Counted from the first letter of the stretch, positions 18,892 through 28,737 are shown. The stretch: 45,191 bases of DNA from a bacterium (GCA_030647655.1 JAUSJH010000007.1:1-45191); one strand, 5' to 3'. Numbers and translations are program-made. Notes: generated from the sequence alone by a model not told the origin.

Positions 18892-20267
18892 TGGGTATAA
18901 AGAGGCACAAGTCTCTGCCGTTTTTGCTGGTCGCAACGGGTATAGTCGCGAGCTTCTTCGCTTTTTGGGTAGTTTCCGCGTCAGTGAATGACAACCTCTC
19001 CGGAGTGGCTCGAGAGAGGGGTGAGAGGATTCCCGGCCAGTACATCGTCGTATTTAAAGACTCGGTCTTGGATGTTGATACGGCTGAAAATGACATTCTT
19101 TCACGAAGCCGCGGTTCGCGGCTCGACTCGTATCGCTCCGCTCTGCACGGTTTTTCCGCCCAGTTTTCCAAGTCCGATCTCGCGGTCATACAAAGCGACC
19201 CGCGCGTTGCTTTCGTAAGCGAAGACAGAGAAGTCTCTATCGCAGATGAAATACGAGGAGTGCGGGCGGGTCCGGAAGTTTTTTCACGAATAGGGAGCTT
19301 GGCAAATCGTCCCGCGCCTTTGTCCCATAATACTGTTCTCGCGAAAGCGCAAACAATTCCCACCGGCGTCAAGCGAATCGGTGCGGTAGGATTGGCGAAT
19401 ACCGGCGCGGGCGTGAATGTCGCGGTCATTGATACGGGAATTCTCGCAAGCCATCCCGATTTGTCGGGAAAGGTTGTCGGCGGAAAGAATTGCACGCGTG
19501 CGAGCGGGGGATACACCGATCAGAACGGACACGGAACGCACGTCGCTGGGACGATTGCCGCAAACTATAATACCCAAGGAGTCGTGGGCGTTGCGCCTAG
19601 TGCTAAGCTCTGGTCTGTGCGCGTGCTTGATAGAAATGGCAACGGCACGTGGTCGTCCGTCATCTGCGGATTGGATTTCGTGACGAGCAATGCCTCCGTG
19701 ATTAAGGTCGCCAACATGAGCTTGGGTGGGGGAGGCGCGAGCGATGATAAGTGCGGTACGACGACCTCCGGACCCGGCTCTAATGACGCATTGCACAAAG
19801 CGATTTGTCGCGCGCGGGCTGCGGGCGTCACAATCGTCGTTGCGGCGGGGAATAGCGGCGTGAACGCAAGTAGCTTTGTGCCGGCCGCCTACGACGACGC
19901 CGTCATTACCGTTTCCGCGCTCGTGGACACGAACGGCATATCGGGAGGCGGGGGAGCTCCCACATCATACGGCGACGACGATACATTCGCTTCTTTCAGC
20001 AATTACGGCACGGTGGTTGATATCGGGGCTCCGGGCGTCTGGATATATTCCACGTGGCTTAAGAACGGCTACAATACGATAAGTGGAACCAGTATGGCTT
20101 CTCCGCACGTGGCGGGTGCGGCGGCTCTTTATATTGCAAAAAATCCAGGTGCGGCGTGGAGCGATGTACGCGACGCACTCGTCCGCATAGGAGAACCTCT
20201 CGACGCTGGGCATACCGACCCTTCACTAAAACATCTGGAACCTGTGTTGCGCGCGGATACCCTGTAA
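18891..20267 (+). CDS. Secreted subtilisin-like S8 serine protease with I9-like propeptide
   Basis: VAVIDTGILASHPDL, NGHGTHVAGTIAA, GTSMASPHVAGAAAL; propeptide IPGQYIVVFKDS. Confidence 0.93.
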   Translation: MGIKRHKSLPFLLVATGIVASFFAFWVVSASVNDNLSGVARERGERIPGQYIVVFKDSVLDVDTAENDILSRSRGSRLDSYRSALHGFSAQFSKSDLAVIQSDPRVAFVSEDREVSIADEIRGVRAGPEVFSRIGSLANRPAPLSHNTVLAKAQTIPTGVKRIGAVGLANTGAGVNVAVIDTGILASHPDLSGKVVGGKNCTRASGGYTDQNGHGTHVAGTIAANYNTQGVVGVAPSAKLWSVRVLDRNGNGTWSSVICGLDFVTSNASVIKVANMSLGGGGASDDKCGTTTSGPGSNDALHKAICRARAAGVTIVVAAGNSGVNASSFVPAAYDDAVITVSALVDTNGISGGGGAPTSYGDDDTFASFSNYGTVVDIGAPGVWIYSTWLKNGYNTISGTSMASPHVAGAAALYIAKNPGAAWSDVRDALVRIGEPLDAGHTDPSLKHLEPVLRADTL

Positions 20268-20292
20268 CCATCAAGGCGACGCCTTGATGGTT
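20266..20292. repeat. 13-bp perfect palindrome over the protease stop codon, AACCATCAAGGCG-A-CGCCTTGATGGTT
   Basis: 1-nt centre; overlaps TAA 20265-20267; no U-tract follows. Confidence 0.92.
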
Positions 20293-20349
20293 CGCGGCAG
20301 GTAGAACTAAGGAGTTTCGAGTTTTGCGCAGGTGTGAGAAAATGAGGAT

Positions 20350-21396
20350 GTGCGAAAACCTAATTCTAATCGCTTGAAGCGCACGACTCGACCTATGCAG
20401 AAGCGCGAACTGCGGCTTCTTGAAGGAGCGGCGCTTGGCATTATCGCCGTCCTCATCGTCGGTCTGCTCTGCGTCTCGGCGCTCCAAATGCTCATCTTGC
20501 GCTCCGGCCAGTCGGCGGCAGTAATTTCAGCCGTGCTGGTTGATCTTGCCAATGGTGACCGTGTATTGAACAGTCTCGGCACTCTTGCCATAAATCAGAC
20601 ACTTGTCAGAGCGGCGCAGGCAAAGGCCAACGACATGGCGGAGAAAAGTTATTTCGCACACAACTCACCCGAAGGCTATGACTCGTGGCATTGGTTCAAA
20701 GAGGCGGGCTACACATTTTCATACGCAGGAGAGAATCTCGCCTTGGATTTTTCGGACTCTGCCGATGTGGAGCGCGCGTGGATGCAGTCCGCCTCGCATC
20801 GCGAGAATCTCCTCGACCCGCACTTTACCGAGATAGGTATTGCACTCGCGCAGGGCACCTTCGAGGGACGCGCGACGACGTTCGTAGTGCAGATGTTTGC
20901 CGCGCCTGCCGTAGCTTCTTCTGTCGCGCAACCAATTCAAGAAATTACGACTCCCCAAGACGCGACGGAGCCCGCGCTCGCAACAACACAATCCACCGCA
21001 AGCGTTTTGGGCGCTCGCCCCGCCGTAGGCGGGGCGAGCGCGGAAGAGCCGGCGCCGCGGCCGCAGGCCGCGGCGCCCATCGCAGACATTCGCACACCAT
21101 CTGCCGAAGCTCCCATCGGCGCCATCGTGCACACTGTGAAATATGCACCCGCGTGGGGCTTCCTCGCGACCTCGCCCAAAACGACGCTCCGCTATGCCTA
21201 CTACGCGCTCGGACTCCTTATCATCTTGGCACTTCTCGTCACGACGGGGCTTGAATTGCGCTGGCACCACCGCAGGGCCTTTGTCACCGCCGCGTGCCTC
21301 CTCGTATTCATGTCTGGGCTCTTCATCGTCGCCGACTACGCAATTTTCTCCGAGCCCGTCCTCGCCGACACAACCGTTCCTACAGAATCAGGCTGA
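20350..21396 (+). CDS. CAP/SCP-like domain protein with TM helices
   Basis: RAAQAKANDMAEKSYFAHNSPEGYDSWHWFKEAGYTFSYAGENLALDFSDSADVERAWMQSASHRENLLDPHFTEIGIA. Confidence 0.9.
   Translation: MRKPNSNRLKRTTRPMQKRELRLLEGAALGIIAVLIVGLLCVSALQMLILRSGQSAAVISAVLVDLANGDRVLNSLGTLAINQTLVRAAQAKANDMAEKSYFAHNSPEGYDSWHWFKEAGYTFSYAGENLALDFSDSADVERAWMQSASHRENLLDPHFTEIGIALAQGTFEGRATTFVVQMFAAPAVASSVAQPIQEITTPQDATEPALATTQSTASVLGARPAVGGASAEEPAPRPQAAAPIADIRTPSAEAPIGAIVHTVKYAPAWGFLATSPKTTLRYAYYALGLLIILALLVTTGLELRWHHRRAFVTAACLLVFMSGLFIVADYAIFSEPVLADTTVPTESG
21011..21041. repeat. 14-bp perfect palindrome inside CDS, GCGCTCGCCCCGCC-GTA-GGCGGGGCGAGCGC
   Basis: In the linker of the CAP protein. Confidence 0.92.
21051..21077. 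repeat. 12-bp perfect palindrome inside CDS, GGCGCCGCGGCC-GCA-GGCCGCGGCGCC
   Basis: 9 nt after the previous palindrome, same linker. Confidence 0.92.
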
Positions 21397-21491
21397 AATC
21401 TAGACTCCGAAGGTTAAATCTCTGCATCATGGAGTCAAACACCTTATCCCCATGAGGATGAATCAGCCGGCAATGAGAGTGACTCGGCCCG

Positions 21492-21497
21492 TATAAT
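21492..21497 (+). promoter_or_regulatory. -10 box TATAAT upstream of a short ORF
   Basis: Consensus TATAAT, about 45-nt predicted leader. Confidence 0.45.
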
Positions 21498-21547
21498 GTA
21501 GTGTAGTAAGTGAAAAGGTCGGCTTTATAAGCCAATCTCAATTCAGC

Positions 21548-21718
21548 ATGAAAAAAATAATCGCAGGTGCGATGGGAATTTTGATGCTTGTACCAGTTAT
21601 CTCAGCCGCTATGGAGCGACCAGCGCGACCAGATCGCGAGGAGAGGGCTGACAGAGGTTCGCGTGAAGTGAGTACGGATAGAGATAGAGGAGAGCGCGAA
21701 GCTCGTCCTTTGAGGTAG
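21548..21718 (+). CDS. Short secreted peptide (56 aa), Arg/Asp/Glu-rich; not in the supplied ORF track
   Basis: MKKIIAGAMGILMLVPVISAAMERPARPDREERADRGSREVSTDRDRGEREARPLR; signal-peptide-like N-terminus. Confidence 0.55.
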   Translation: MKKIIAGAMGILMLVPVISAAMERPARPDREERADRGSREVSTDRDRGEREARPLR

Positions 21719-21758
21719 GTTCGCCGCGCCGGATTCAAGTCCGGCGCATCGAGCCTAC
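21715..21758. repeat. 44-nt imperfect hairpin at the stop of the short ORF
   Basis: GTAGGTTCG/CGAGCCTAC (one G-T) plus GCGCCGGA/TCCGGCGC, 6-nt loop. Confidence 0.75.
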
Positions 21759-21821
21759 CGTGAAGGGGATTAAATTTCCAGAATCCGTGTACTAAAAGCA
21801 CGTAGGTCAGTTCTCTGTGCT

Positions 21822-22238
21822 TTAGCGTTTCGAAATGCGCCAGTATTTCCAGCCGATGAAGATGGCGCTTGCGATGACAAAAAGCTGAACCATGCGCTCT
21901 GTGATGAGTGTGCGGTCGGGGGTAAACATTTCACCGAGAGGGGGAGAGACGATAATGAGCAAGAGAGGGAGAATTGCGAAAAGCGCCCCGAATTTCCACC
22001 ACGATTGAAATACTTCTTTGCGAACGAATATCAGAGCGAAGAAAAAGAACGGGAGCCATTGCGTACCCCAAAAAAGCGGTTTTGCGACACCATACCGCCA
22101 AAATTCACTGAGACAGTTATTGTTGGGATCAGTACACAAACCAACAATCGTTGGATGTAACAAAAGATAACCAGTAAGAATGCCGAGGGCCGCTATCAGA
22201 CACAGTAATCCTGCTACGACTCGGTGATTCATAGTCAT
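21822..22238 (-). CDS. Small multi-TM membrane protein
   Basis: Four hydrophobic segments; start overlaps the upstream stop. Confidence 0.6.
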   Translation of the reverse strand: MTMNHRVVAGLLCLIAALGILTGYLLLHPTIVGLCTDPNNNCLSEFWRYGVAKPLFWGTQWLPFFFFALIFVRKEVFQSWWKFGALFAILPLLLIIVSPPLGEMFTPDRTLITERMVQLFVIASAIFIGWKYWRISKR

Positions 22239-24796
22239 TTCATTGTAACAAGCTTTTTAAGAGTCGAGAGCATATCAAGCAGAGCTTCCGCCTGCGCCGG
22301 AGTAATGCGTTCAATCTGAACTTTGCTTTGTTTCGGTTTTGGATTCGACTTGGCGAGCTGTTTCTTGATGTATTGCTCGATTTTATCGAGTTTTTTGATT
22401 ATGCGTTCTGTCAATTTGCCGGTTTTGTTTGTTTCCTTTCCATCGTCATCTTCGTTATCCCACTTGTCGAGTTTCGATATCATGTAGCCGACGTTGGTAA
22501 ACTTCGCGGTGAGCTGTCGCTTCGTCTTCGAGCCCATATCCATGCCGGTGACACTTGTTTTAATGAGCTTCGCATAGGTGAGCGGATCAGTGGACTGCCT
22601 CGATGACGTGAAGGTCACGTCGGTCTTGCCGTCACCATTCTGGTCGAGGGCAAGCGACTCCGGCACGCCCGATACGCCGATTGTAGTTGTCGCGGTTGTT
22701 GAGGCAGAGACGGGAATGTCCACATACGAAGTCGTCGTCCCTTCCACTCCTCCTATGACCGGCGTAGTTTCAAACGTGAAGGTCCCGAGCGCAAGCCCCT
22801 TGAGCTTGATACTGTACGGCACACCCGCGGGAAGCCCGAGATATTTTCCCTCTCCGAACTCTTCATAGTAGCTGTTGGGGATGTTTTCCTCTTTGTATAA
22901 GAGGTCGGAGCCAGAAATAGGATTAGGCGCCATGCCCGTGTGATTGCCAAGGCTGTCGTATGCGTCGAGTGATATGGGGGAGAGAACACGGAGACGCAGG
23001 CGCTTTTCGTCCGATGTTGGAACAGGAAGTGTTTCAGAAACATATTCAGGAAGAGTCAGCGGAGAGGATGTGGCGAGAAGAAGCACAAAGAGTTCTTTAA
23101 ATGGTTGAGTTTCCGTTAGGTTCGCGTGCCTTAGATTTTTTCGAGTATCATCATTCAATTTCTTTACACTAATATAGTATGTTTGCCAACTACTCGTCGC
23201 CACGGCACTCGCTGTAACGACCGTCTCGTCACCATCAGCTGTCATGTTCACCACGTGCCGCGTTGTTGTGGCAAAAAGGCAGGTGATGGTGCTACAGAAA
23301 GCCTCGCGTTTTTCCACGTACGTTATCCGCTTTGGTGTGTCTAGCCCCCAGCCTGCGATTTGGAACACTTCTACGTCCGAGGGCGGCGTCCATGCGTCGA
23401 GGTCATCGTGGAGAGCTGTTGCGCTGGCAAGAAGCGCTGGCGAGAGCACGTCGGGTATTTCGATGTCTTCATACGCAGGCTTTACTCTGCCGCCAGCGCC
23501 TGTGAGAAAATTCGCGAGTTCTGTAGCACTGTCAACAAGTGGATTCGCGAGACCCGCACCCGCGCGAAGCGCGGGCGCGGCAGAAAGATCCACGACAGGA
23601 TCGGCAACGTGCGCGAAATATTCGGGCGACGGCAAGAGGCCAAATGCGCCAAGCATATTCTCGCCGAGAGCCCGCGCGTTTGCTTGGGAGACGAGAAACC
23701 CTAACCATCCGGGATAATTCTGGAAGTCGCCGTGCAGAATGGAAGCAACCGCCTTCGGCGTACCGAGCTGGGGCGTGCCGACGAAGATGATTTTGTCGAC
23801 GAGACCCGCCTTTCCATCCGCCTCCAGCTTGCGCATCAGTGCTTTTGCCACGAGCCCGCCATTCGAGTGGCCGACAATCGTAACTTTACCGGTCTTTGAA
23901 TCCGCGGCGAGGCTCTCCAACTCGGCAACGGGGTAGTGCGTGCCGTCGTTGTAGCTCGTCCCGTTCTCGACAATATCGTCCACGCTCATACGCCAATCGT
24001 AGGGAAACACTCGGAAGCCAGCCATCGAGTCCCGAGCAGTCAGATTCGCGAGCTGAGCAAGAAAGGTACGGTAGATATCCGTTTGGGAGAAGAAGGGCCC
24101 GACAGAATCAATAGCCGCTCCCGCTTTTGTGTATATGGGATTGATACTGTTCCCATTTTGATCGAGATAGAGTTTGTAGATGTCTGATTGCAGGCTGTTG
24201 GGCTCCCACACCTGATTCTCGGAAATGACAGTGCCCTGATACAGCCGGCTCGCCTGAAATCCGGGTATGAAAAAGACGCTGGAAAAACAGTCTCCCTCGC
24301 AGGCGGTCCCAGCGTCTTGAATGGTGAAATGCAATATCTCACTCTGTCCATCAAATTGCGCATATGCAATCTCTGCAAACAAGAGGTGGGCGAGAAATTT
24401 CTTGATATGGTCGCGCATACTTTGGAAGGCTGGTAAACGGATTTCAAGTTCATACGTGCCGGCCGTCGGCCATGCAAAGCTACTTTGCGAATCAGAGGGA
24501 TAAATGCGGGCTATAAATTCGTACGACGGATCCGACCGGTCGATTGAACCATCAACACGATACAACTCCACAATAGGACTGGGGTTGTCGGGAGGTAGGG
24601 GGATGTCGGAAGAGAAATTCACATACGCAGGTGCTGTTGTGTTGAGCGGCACAGCATAGGTGCCGCCGTCGAAAATCTCGATTTGCGCGGGCGCTCCGTC
24701 TTGGTTACCCCACACAAGAGAGGACGCGTGAGCAAATGAGGGGAGCGCGAGCAGAAGGAAACATGCACCAAGCAACGGAGCCCTAATAAGCTTCAT
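22235..24796 (-). CDS. Secreted alpha/beta-hydrolase (PGAP1/LCAT-like lipase)
   Basis: Signal peptide; SSVFFIPGFQASRLY; GHSNGGLVAKALMRKL nucleophile elbow. Confidence 0.8.
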   Translation of the reverse strand: MKLIRAPLLGACFLLLALPSFAHASSLVWGNQDGAPAQIEIFDGGTYAVPLNTTAPAYVNFSSDIPLPPDNPSPIVELYRVDGSIDRSDPSYEFIARIYPSDSQSSFAWPTAGTYELEIRLPAFQSMRDHIKKFLAHLLFAEIAYAQFDGQSEILHFTIQDAGTACEGDCFSSVFFIPGFQASRLYQGTVISENQVWEPNSLQSDIYKLYLDQNGNSINPIYTKAGAAIDSVGPFFSQTDIYRTFLAQLANLTARDSMAGFRVFPYDWRMSVDDIVENGTSYNDGTHYPVAELESLAADSKTGKVTIVGHSNGGLVAKALMRKLEADGKAGLVDKIIFVGTPQLGTPKAVASILHGDFQNYPGWLGFLVSQANARALGENMLGAFGLLPSPEYFAHVADPVVDLSAAPALRAGAGLANPLVDSATELANFLTGAGGRVKPAYEDIEIPDVLSPALLASATALHDDLDAWTPPSDVEVFQIAGWGLDTPKRITYVEKREAFCSTITCLFATTTRHVVNMTADGDETVVTASAVATSSWQTYYISVKKLNDDTRKNLRHANLTETQPFKELFVLLLATSSPLTLPEYVSETLPVPTSDEKRLRLRVLSPISLDAYDSLGNHTGMAPNPISGSDLLYKEENIPNSYYEEFGEGKYLGLPAGVPYSIKLKGLALGTFTFETTPVIGGVEGTTTSYVDIPVSASTTATTTIGVSGVPESLALDQNGDGKTDVTFTSSRQSTDPLTYAKLIKTSVTGMDMGSKTKRQLTAKFTNVGYMISKLDKWDNEDDDGKETNKTGKLTERIIKKLDKIEQYIKKQLAKSNPKPKQSKVQIERITPAQAEALLDMLSTLKKLVTMK
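23559..23575. repeat. In-CDS palindrome CCCGCGC-GAA-GCGCGGG
   Basis: 7-bp arms, 3-nt loop. Confidence 0.6.
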
Positions 24797-24856
24797 GAAA
24801 GAAATATATCATGACAAGTTTCGAGCCTGCTATTTCATAGGGTAGAATGGTGAGAC

Positions 24857-26077
24857 ATGTCTGAAAAGAAGTTTCCCGAAGGATTTTTGTGGGGCGCGGC
24901 GACCGCGTCGTATCAAGTGGAAGGGGGGATTGAGAATTGTGACTGGGCAAAAGCGGCACGGGAAGGGAAGGTGCCAGCGTGCGGTCGGGCCTGCGATCAT
25001 TACAATCGCTTTGAGGAAGATTTTGATATTGCCAAATCCATAGGGCACAACTGCCATCGAATTTCTATCGAGTGGGCGCGCATTGAGCCGGAGGAGGGGA
25101 AGTTCGACGAGAGGGAGATAGAGCATTATCGACAGGTCATTTCTGCGCTCCGCGCGCGCCACTTGAAGCCCTTTATTACCCTGTGGCACTTTACGCTCCC
25201 ACAATGGTTCGCCGACAAGGGCGGCTTCGAGCATCAGGATGCGCCGCAGACATTCGCGCGGTACTGCAAATATGTTGCGCAAAAATTCGGAAATGATTGC
25301 CGCCATTTCGCCACGATGAATGAGCCCGGCGTGTACGCCTCGAATGGGTGGCGTCGCGGTAGTTGGCCGCCTTTCCAAAGGTGGCCGGGGATGGGACTGT
25401 TAAAAACGGTTCCGGAGCATCGGGATTTCAGGGGGCAAGAGACACGCTGGCGGAATATCTTCCGTTATTTTAGGGTATTGCGACAGCTCGCCCGCGCGCA
25501 CAATGCCGCCTATGACGCAATGAAAACGGCCGCGTTCGGTCTTGAGGTCGGGCTGGTGCATCAGGTCATTCTTTTTCATGCGAACGGAAATCCCCTCAAC
25601 AAGCTTCTGGCCGTGATAATGAATTGGCATTGGACCCACAGTTTCATGCGGCGTGTCTATCGGAAGTGCGATTCTATCGGGGTCAATTACTATCTCCACA
25701 AGAAATTCGGTGATACGCACATGTACGATAAAACCGACATGGGATGGGACGTCTATCCCGAAGGTATTTGCGATGCTTTGCTCATGCTCAAGCGCTACAA
25801 AAGGCCACTTTGGGTGAGCGAGGCCGGTGTCGCCGACGCTGCGGATCGTATCCGTGCCGACTACATCGTGCGGCTCGTACGGTGCATACATGCGGCGATC
25901 GGGAAGGGAGCTGATGTGCGGGGCTATATGTACTGGTCTCTCTTGGATAACTACGAATGGTCTCATGGGTTTTCCAAACGATTCGGGCTTGTCGAGGTGA
26001 ATTACGATACGCTCGAGCGGACTGTGCGACCGAGTGCTTCCGTGTATAAACGCATCGCGGAAGAAAATGCCTGCTAG
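24857..26077 (+). CDS. Glycoside hydrolase family 1 (beta-glucosidase-like)
   Basis: FPEGFLWGAATASYQVEGG, TMNEPGVYA, WVSEAGVAD. Confidence 0.92.
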   Translation: MSEKKFPEGFLWGAATASYQVEGGIENCDWAKAAREGKVPACGRACDHYNRFEEDFDIAKSIGHNCHRISIEWARIEPEEGKFDEREIEHYRQVISALRARHLKPFITLWHFTLPQWFADKGGFEHQDAPQTFARYCKYVAQKFGNDCRHFATMNEPGVYASNGWRRGSWPPFQRWPGMGLLKTVPEHRDFRGQETRWRNIFRYFRVLRQLARAHNAAYDAMKTAAFGLEVGLVHQVILFHANGNPLNKLLAVIMNWHWTHSFMRRVYRKCDSIGVNYYLHKKFGDTHMYDKTDMGWDVYPEGICDALLMLKRYKRPLWVSEAGVADAADRIRADYIVRLVRCIHAAIGKGADVRGYMYWSLLDNYEWSHGFSKRFGLVEVNYDTLERTVRPSASVYKRIAEENAC

Positions 26078-26087
26078 AATAGCAAAA
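26072..26087 (+). promoter_or_regulatory. Extended -10 TGCTAGAAT with ATG 6 nt downstream
   Basis: 26072-26080; ATG 26087; box overlaps the GH1 stop codon. Confidence 0.6.
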
Positions 26088-26980
26088 TGCCAACGTGGAT
26101 CGCGCTTGCGATAGCGGCGCAGCTTTTGGGTGCGGTTGTCGTGTTCGTTGATCGCTATGTTTTGACGCAGAAGAAAGGAATGGGCTTGCCGGTCGTGTAT
26201 GCCTTTTACGTCTCACTGCTCTCCGGCGTTGTTATTGTGCTTCTGCCGTTTGGCTTGGTTTCAGTTCCGAGCCTTTTAATTCTTGAGCTTTCTCTCGTTT
26301 CTGCCGCGTCGTTCATTACGTCACTCCTTCTTTTGTATTCCGCATTGCGCGCAGGTCACGCTTCGGACGTCATGCCCGTCGTCGCGGCTTTTTCAGCGCT
26401 TGCATCATTTACGCTCGCATTCCTCTGGCTCAGCGAACATCTACCTGGGTTCTTTCTTGCGTCGGTCGCACTTTTTATTCTCGGCACATTTTTGATTTCA
26501 CGTTTCCGATTCACAAAGCATCAATTGGTGCTCGTAGTGAGCGCAGGACTCCTTTTCGGTTTTTCGGCATTTCTCATCAAAGTCATGTTTGTACACGCGT
26601 CATTTTGGGATGGTTTCTTTTGGTCGCGTATGGCAAATGTGACCGGCGCATTACTGCTTCTTGTGTGGCCGGGGAATTGGAAAGCGATTATGCACGGCAC
26701 TCGAAGTTCCTCGCACGGTACAAAATGGCTCATCATCGGCAACAAGGCCCTCGCAGGCATTGCCGGTGCAGTGACATTTTTCGCCATTGGTATCGGCTCC
26801 GTGACCGTCGTTAATGCAATGGGGGGCCTGCAGTTCGTGTTTCTTCCCGTGCTTGCATTTCTTTTTGCGCATCAGTTTCCGAATGTCCTTCGAGGCGAGG
26901 TCTTCCACAGCGGCATTTCGCACAAGCTCTTAGGCGTTGTCTGCATCGTCCTCGGGCTCGCTTTTTTGTACGTCGCATGA
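26087..26980 (+). CDS. EamA/DMT-family transporter
   Basis: About 10 TM segments, EamA-like repeat; PTWIALAIAAQLLGAVVVFVDRYVL. Confidence 0.8.
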   Translation: MPTWIALAIAAQLLGAVVVFVDRYVLTQKKGMGLPVVYAFYVSLLSGVVIVLLPFGLVSVPSLLILELSLVSAASFITSLLLLYSALRAGHASDVMPVVAAFSALASFTLAFLWLSEHLPGFFLASVALFILGTFLISRFRFTKHQLVLVVSAGLLFGFSAFLIKVMFVHASFWDGFFWSRMANVTGALLLLVWPGNWKAIMHGTRSSSHGTKWLIIGNKALAGIAGAVTFFAIGIGSVTVVNAMGGLQFVFLPVLAFLFAHQFPNVLRGEVFHSGISHKLLGVVCIVLGLAFLYVA

Positions 26981-27969
26981 GAAATCTTCTGAAATGGTGT
27001 CTCATTGGTATTGCAGCTATAGGTATTTTCGTATGGTTGTTCTCAATGCGCGCGCTTCCGGCGCATACCGATTACGGCGTTTCGTTCTCGAAATTACACG
27101 CCGACGAACTGCATCTTGATTGGAAGGCGACCTATCTCGCAATACTGGATGATCTGGGCGTGAAAAAATTACGCCTTTCTGCGCATTGGCCGATGATAGA
27201 ACCGCAAAAGGACACGTTCAATTTTATGGAACTTGATTTTCAGATGCGTGAGGCAGCGGGGCATGGTGCGTCCGTCATTCTCGCGGTCGGAAGGAAGACG
27301 CCGGGCTGGCCAGAGTGTCATACACCAAGATGGGTGGAGGGGTTGAGTACGAGCGACGAGCATGCAGCACGAGTGGCGTATATCACGGCTGTCGTGGAGC
27401 GTTATAGGAATTCTCCCGCGCTCGGTATGTGGCAAGTCGAGAATGAGCCGTTCTTGAATTTCGCGCGATCCATTTGTGGCGAGCCGGATGAAGATTTTTT
27501 TGCGGAAGAGATTGCGCTCGTTAGGTCGCTCGATCCAAAGCACAAAATTCTGGTCACCGACGGGGGCGAGTTTGGCCTCTGGTATAAGGCACGCCGCCAC
27601 GGCGATATCTTCGGTTCGACGATGTATCTCTACGTATGGTCGACGCATATCGGGTACTGGCGCTATCCGATTTCTGCGGGGTTCTTCCGGTTTAAGCAAA
27701 ATCTCCTCGACGCGATAGCGGGCAAAAAACCGTCGATTTCAATTGAAGTCGGACTTGAGCCGTGGCTCGCACATCCGATTGTTGAGGTGTCGCTCGATGA
27801 ACAATTGCAACATATGAGTATGGATCGGTTCGACGAGATACTCTCGTTCGCTTCCAAGACGGGATTTTCCGAAGAATATCTATGGGGTGCCGAATGGTGG
27901 TATTACATGAAAGAAAAGCACGAGCATCCGGAATTCTGGGACGCGGCGAAGAAGTTGTACAAAGAGTAA
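26977..27969 (+). CDS. Membrane-anchored TIM-barrel glycoside hydrolase (GH5/GH-A clan-like)
   Basis: N-terminal TM; MWQVENEPFLNF (NEP); SIEVGLEPW candidate nucleophile. Confidence 0.7.
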   Translation: MRNLLKWCLIGIAAIGIFVWLFSMRALPAHTDYGVSFSKLHADELHLDWKATYLAILDDLGVKKLRLSAHWPMIEPQKDTFNFMELDFQMREAAGHGASVILAVGRKTPGWPECHTPRWVEGLSTSDEHAARVAYITAVVERYRNSPALGMWQVENEPFLNFARSICGEPDEDFFAEEIALVRSLDPKHKILVTDGGEFGLWYKARRHGDIFGSTMYLYVWSTHIGYWRYPISAGFFRFKQNLLDAIAGKKPSISIEVGLEPWLAHPIVEVSLDEQLQHMSMDRFDEILSFASKTGFSEEYLWGAEWWYYMKEKHEHPEFWDAAKKLYKE

Positions 27970-27972
27970 CAC

Positions 27973-28731
27973 TCACGCACTGCAGGCCACGATAAGCTCG
28001 TCAATAACACGCTCTGTTTCGTCCGGCCCGCCGACGGCGCGTGTCTCTATGCCTGTCGACATGACAACTGCGTCGTTGCCGCCTTCGTAGAGAGCATCAC
28101 CCACGTAGAGCATCTCGTTTGCGGGTATACCGAGATGTGTCGAAAGCCACCGCACCCCGTAGGCCTTGTTCACGTTTTTGCGCGTGATGTCTATCGTCGT
28201 CATGCCCCCCATCAAAATCTCGAATTGGGGGATTTTCTTTTCAAGAATTGCCACCAATCGTTTCCGTTTCGCTTGATCAGGATCCCACGACTGCTTCTCT
28301 TCGAGTGTTGCATCCAATCCGAGTGTGGCGAACGCTATCTGCGCGTCGCGGTCGATTATCATCGGTTCGTGTTTTGGGTGAGCGGGAAACAGCTCCGTAT
28401 CCGCGAGGCTCTCTTGCAGTGCCACGGTGATGGCGTGGCGCTCGTCTTTGGTCAGGCTTTCGCTGTAGGCAGTATGCCATTTTCCACTCTCGCATACATA
28501 GCACTCGGCAGTACTGTTGGGAAAAACATAAAGACGCGATATATACGGCGAGTCCGCAAGTTTGGACAGAAATTGGTCCTCGATGCGTGTAAATCCGGCC
28601 GCGGTCATGATAGCGAGCGGAATACGGTCAAGTAAGAGACCAAGCTTTGTCACCATCTGGTGTTTTGGCGGCTGGAAGCTCTCGGCAAGCGTATCGTCGA
28701 GGTCGAAAATAACGGCGCGTGGACATTGCAT
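27973..28731 (-). CDS. HAD-superfamily phosphatase (PMM/Cof-like)
   Basis: VIFDLDDTLAES; YVGDALYEGGNDAVV. Start moved inward from the listed ORF. Confidence 0.8.
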   Translation of the reverse strand: MQCPRAVIFDLDDTLAESFQPPKHQMVTKLGLLLDRIPLAIMTAAGFTRIEDQFLSKLADSPYISRLYVFPNSTAECYVCESGKWHTAYSESLTKDERHAITVALQESLADTELFPAHPKHEPMIIDRDAQIAFATLGLDATLEEKQSWDPDQAKRKRLVAILEKKIPQFEILMGGMTTIDITRKNVNKAYGVRWLSTHLGIPANEMLYVGDALYEGGNDAVVMSTGIETRAVGGPDETERVIDELIVACSA

Positions 28732-28737
28732 GATTGG

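Noticed and set aside
21721-21750. T-arm-like tip GCCGGATTCAAGTCCGGC as tRNA
   Set aside because: No D-arm, anticodon arm or acceptor stem can be built around it; kept only as a hairpin.
21538-21801. Minus-strand 87-aa ORF
   Set aside because: Runs across a hairpin and is antisense to a more plausible plus-strand short secreted ORF.
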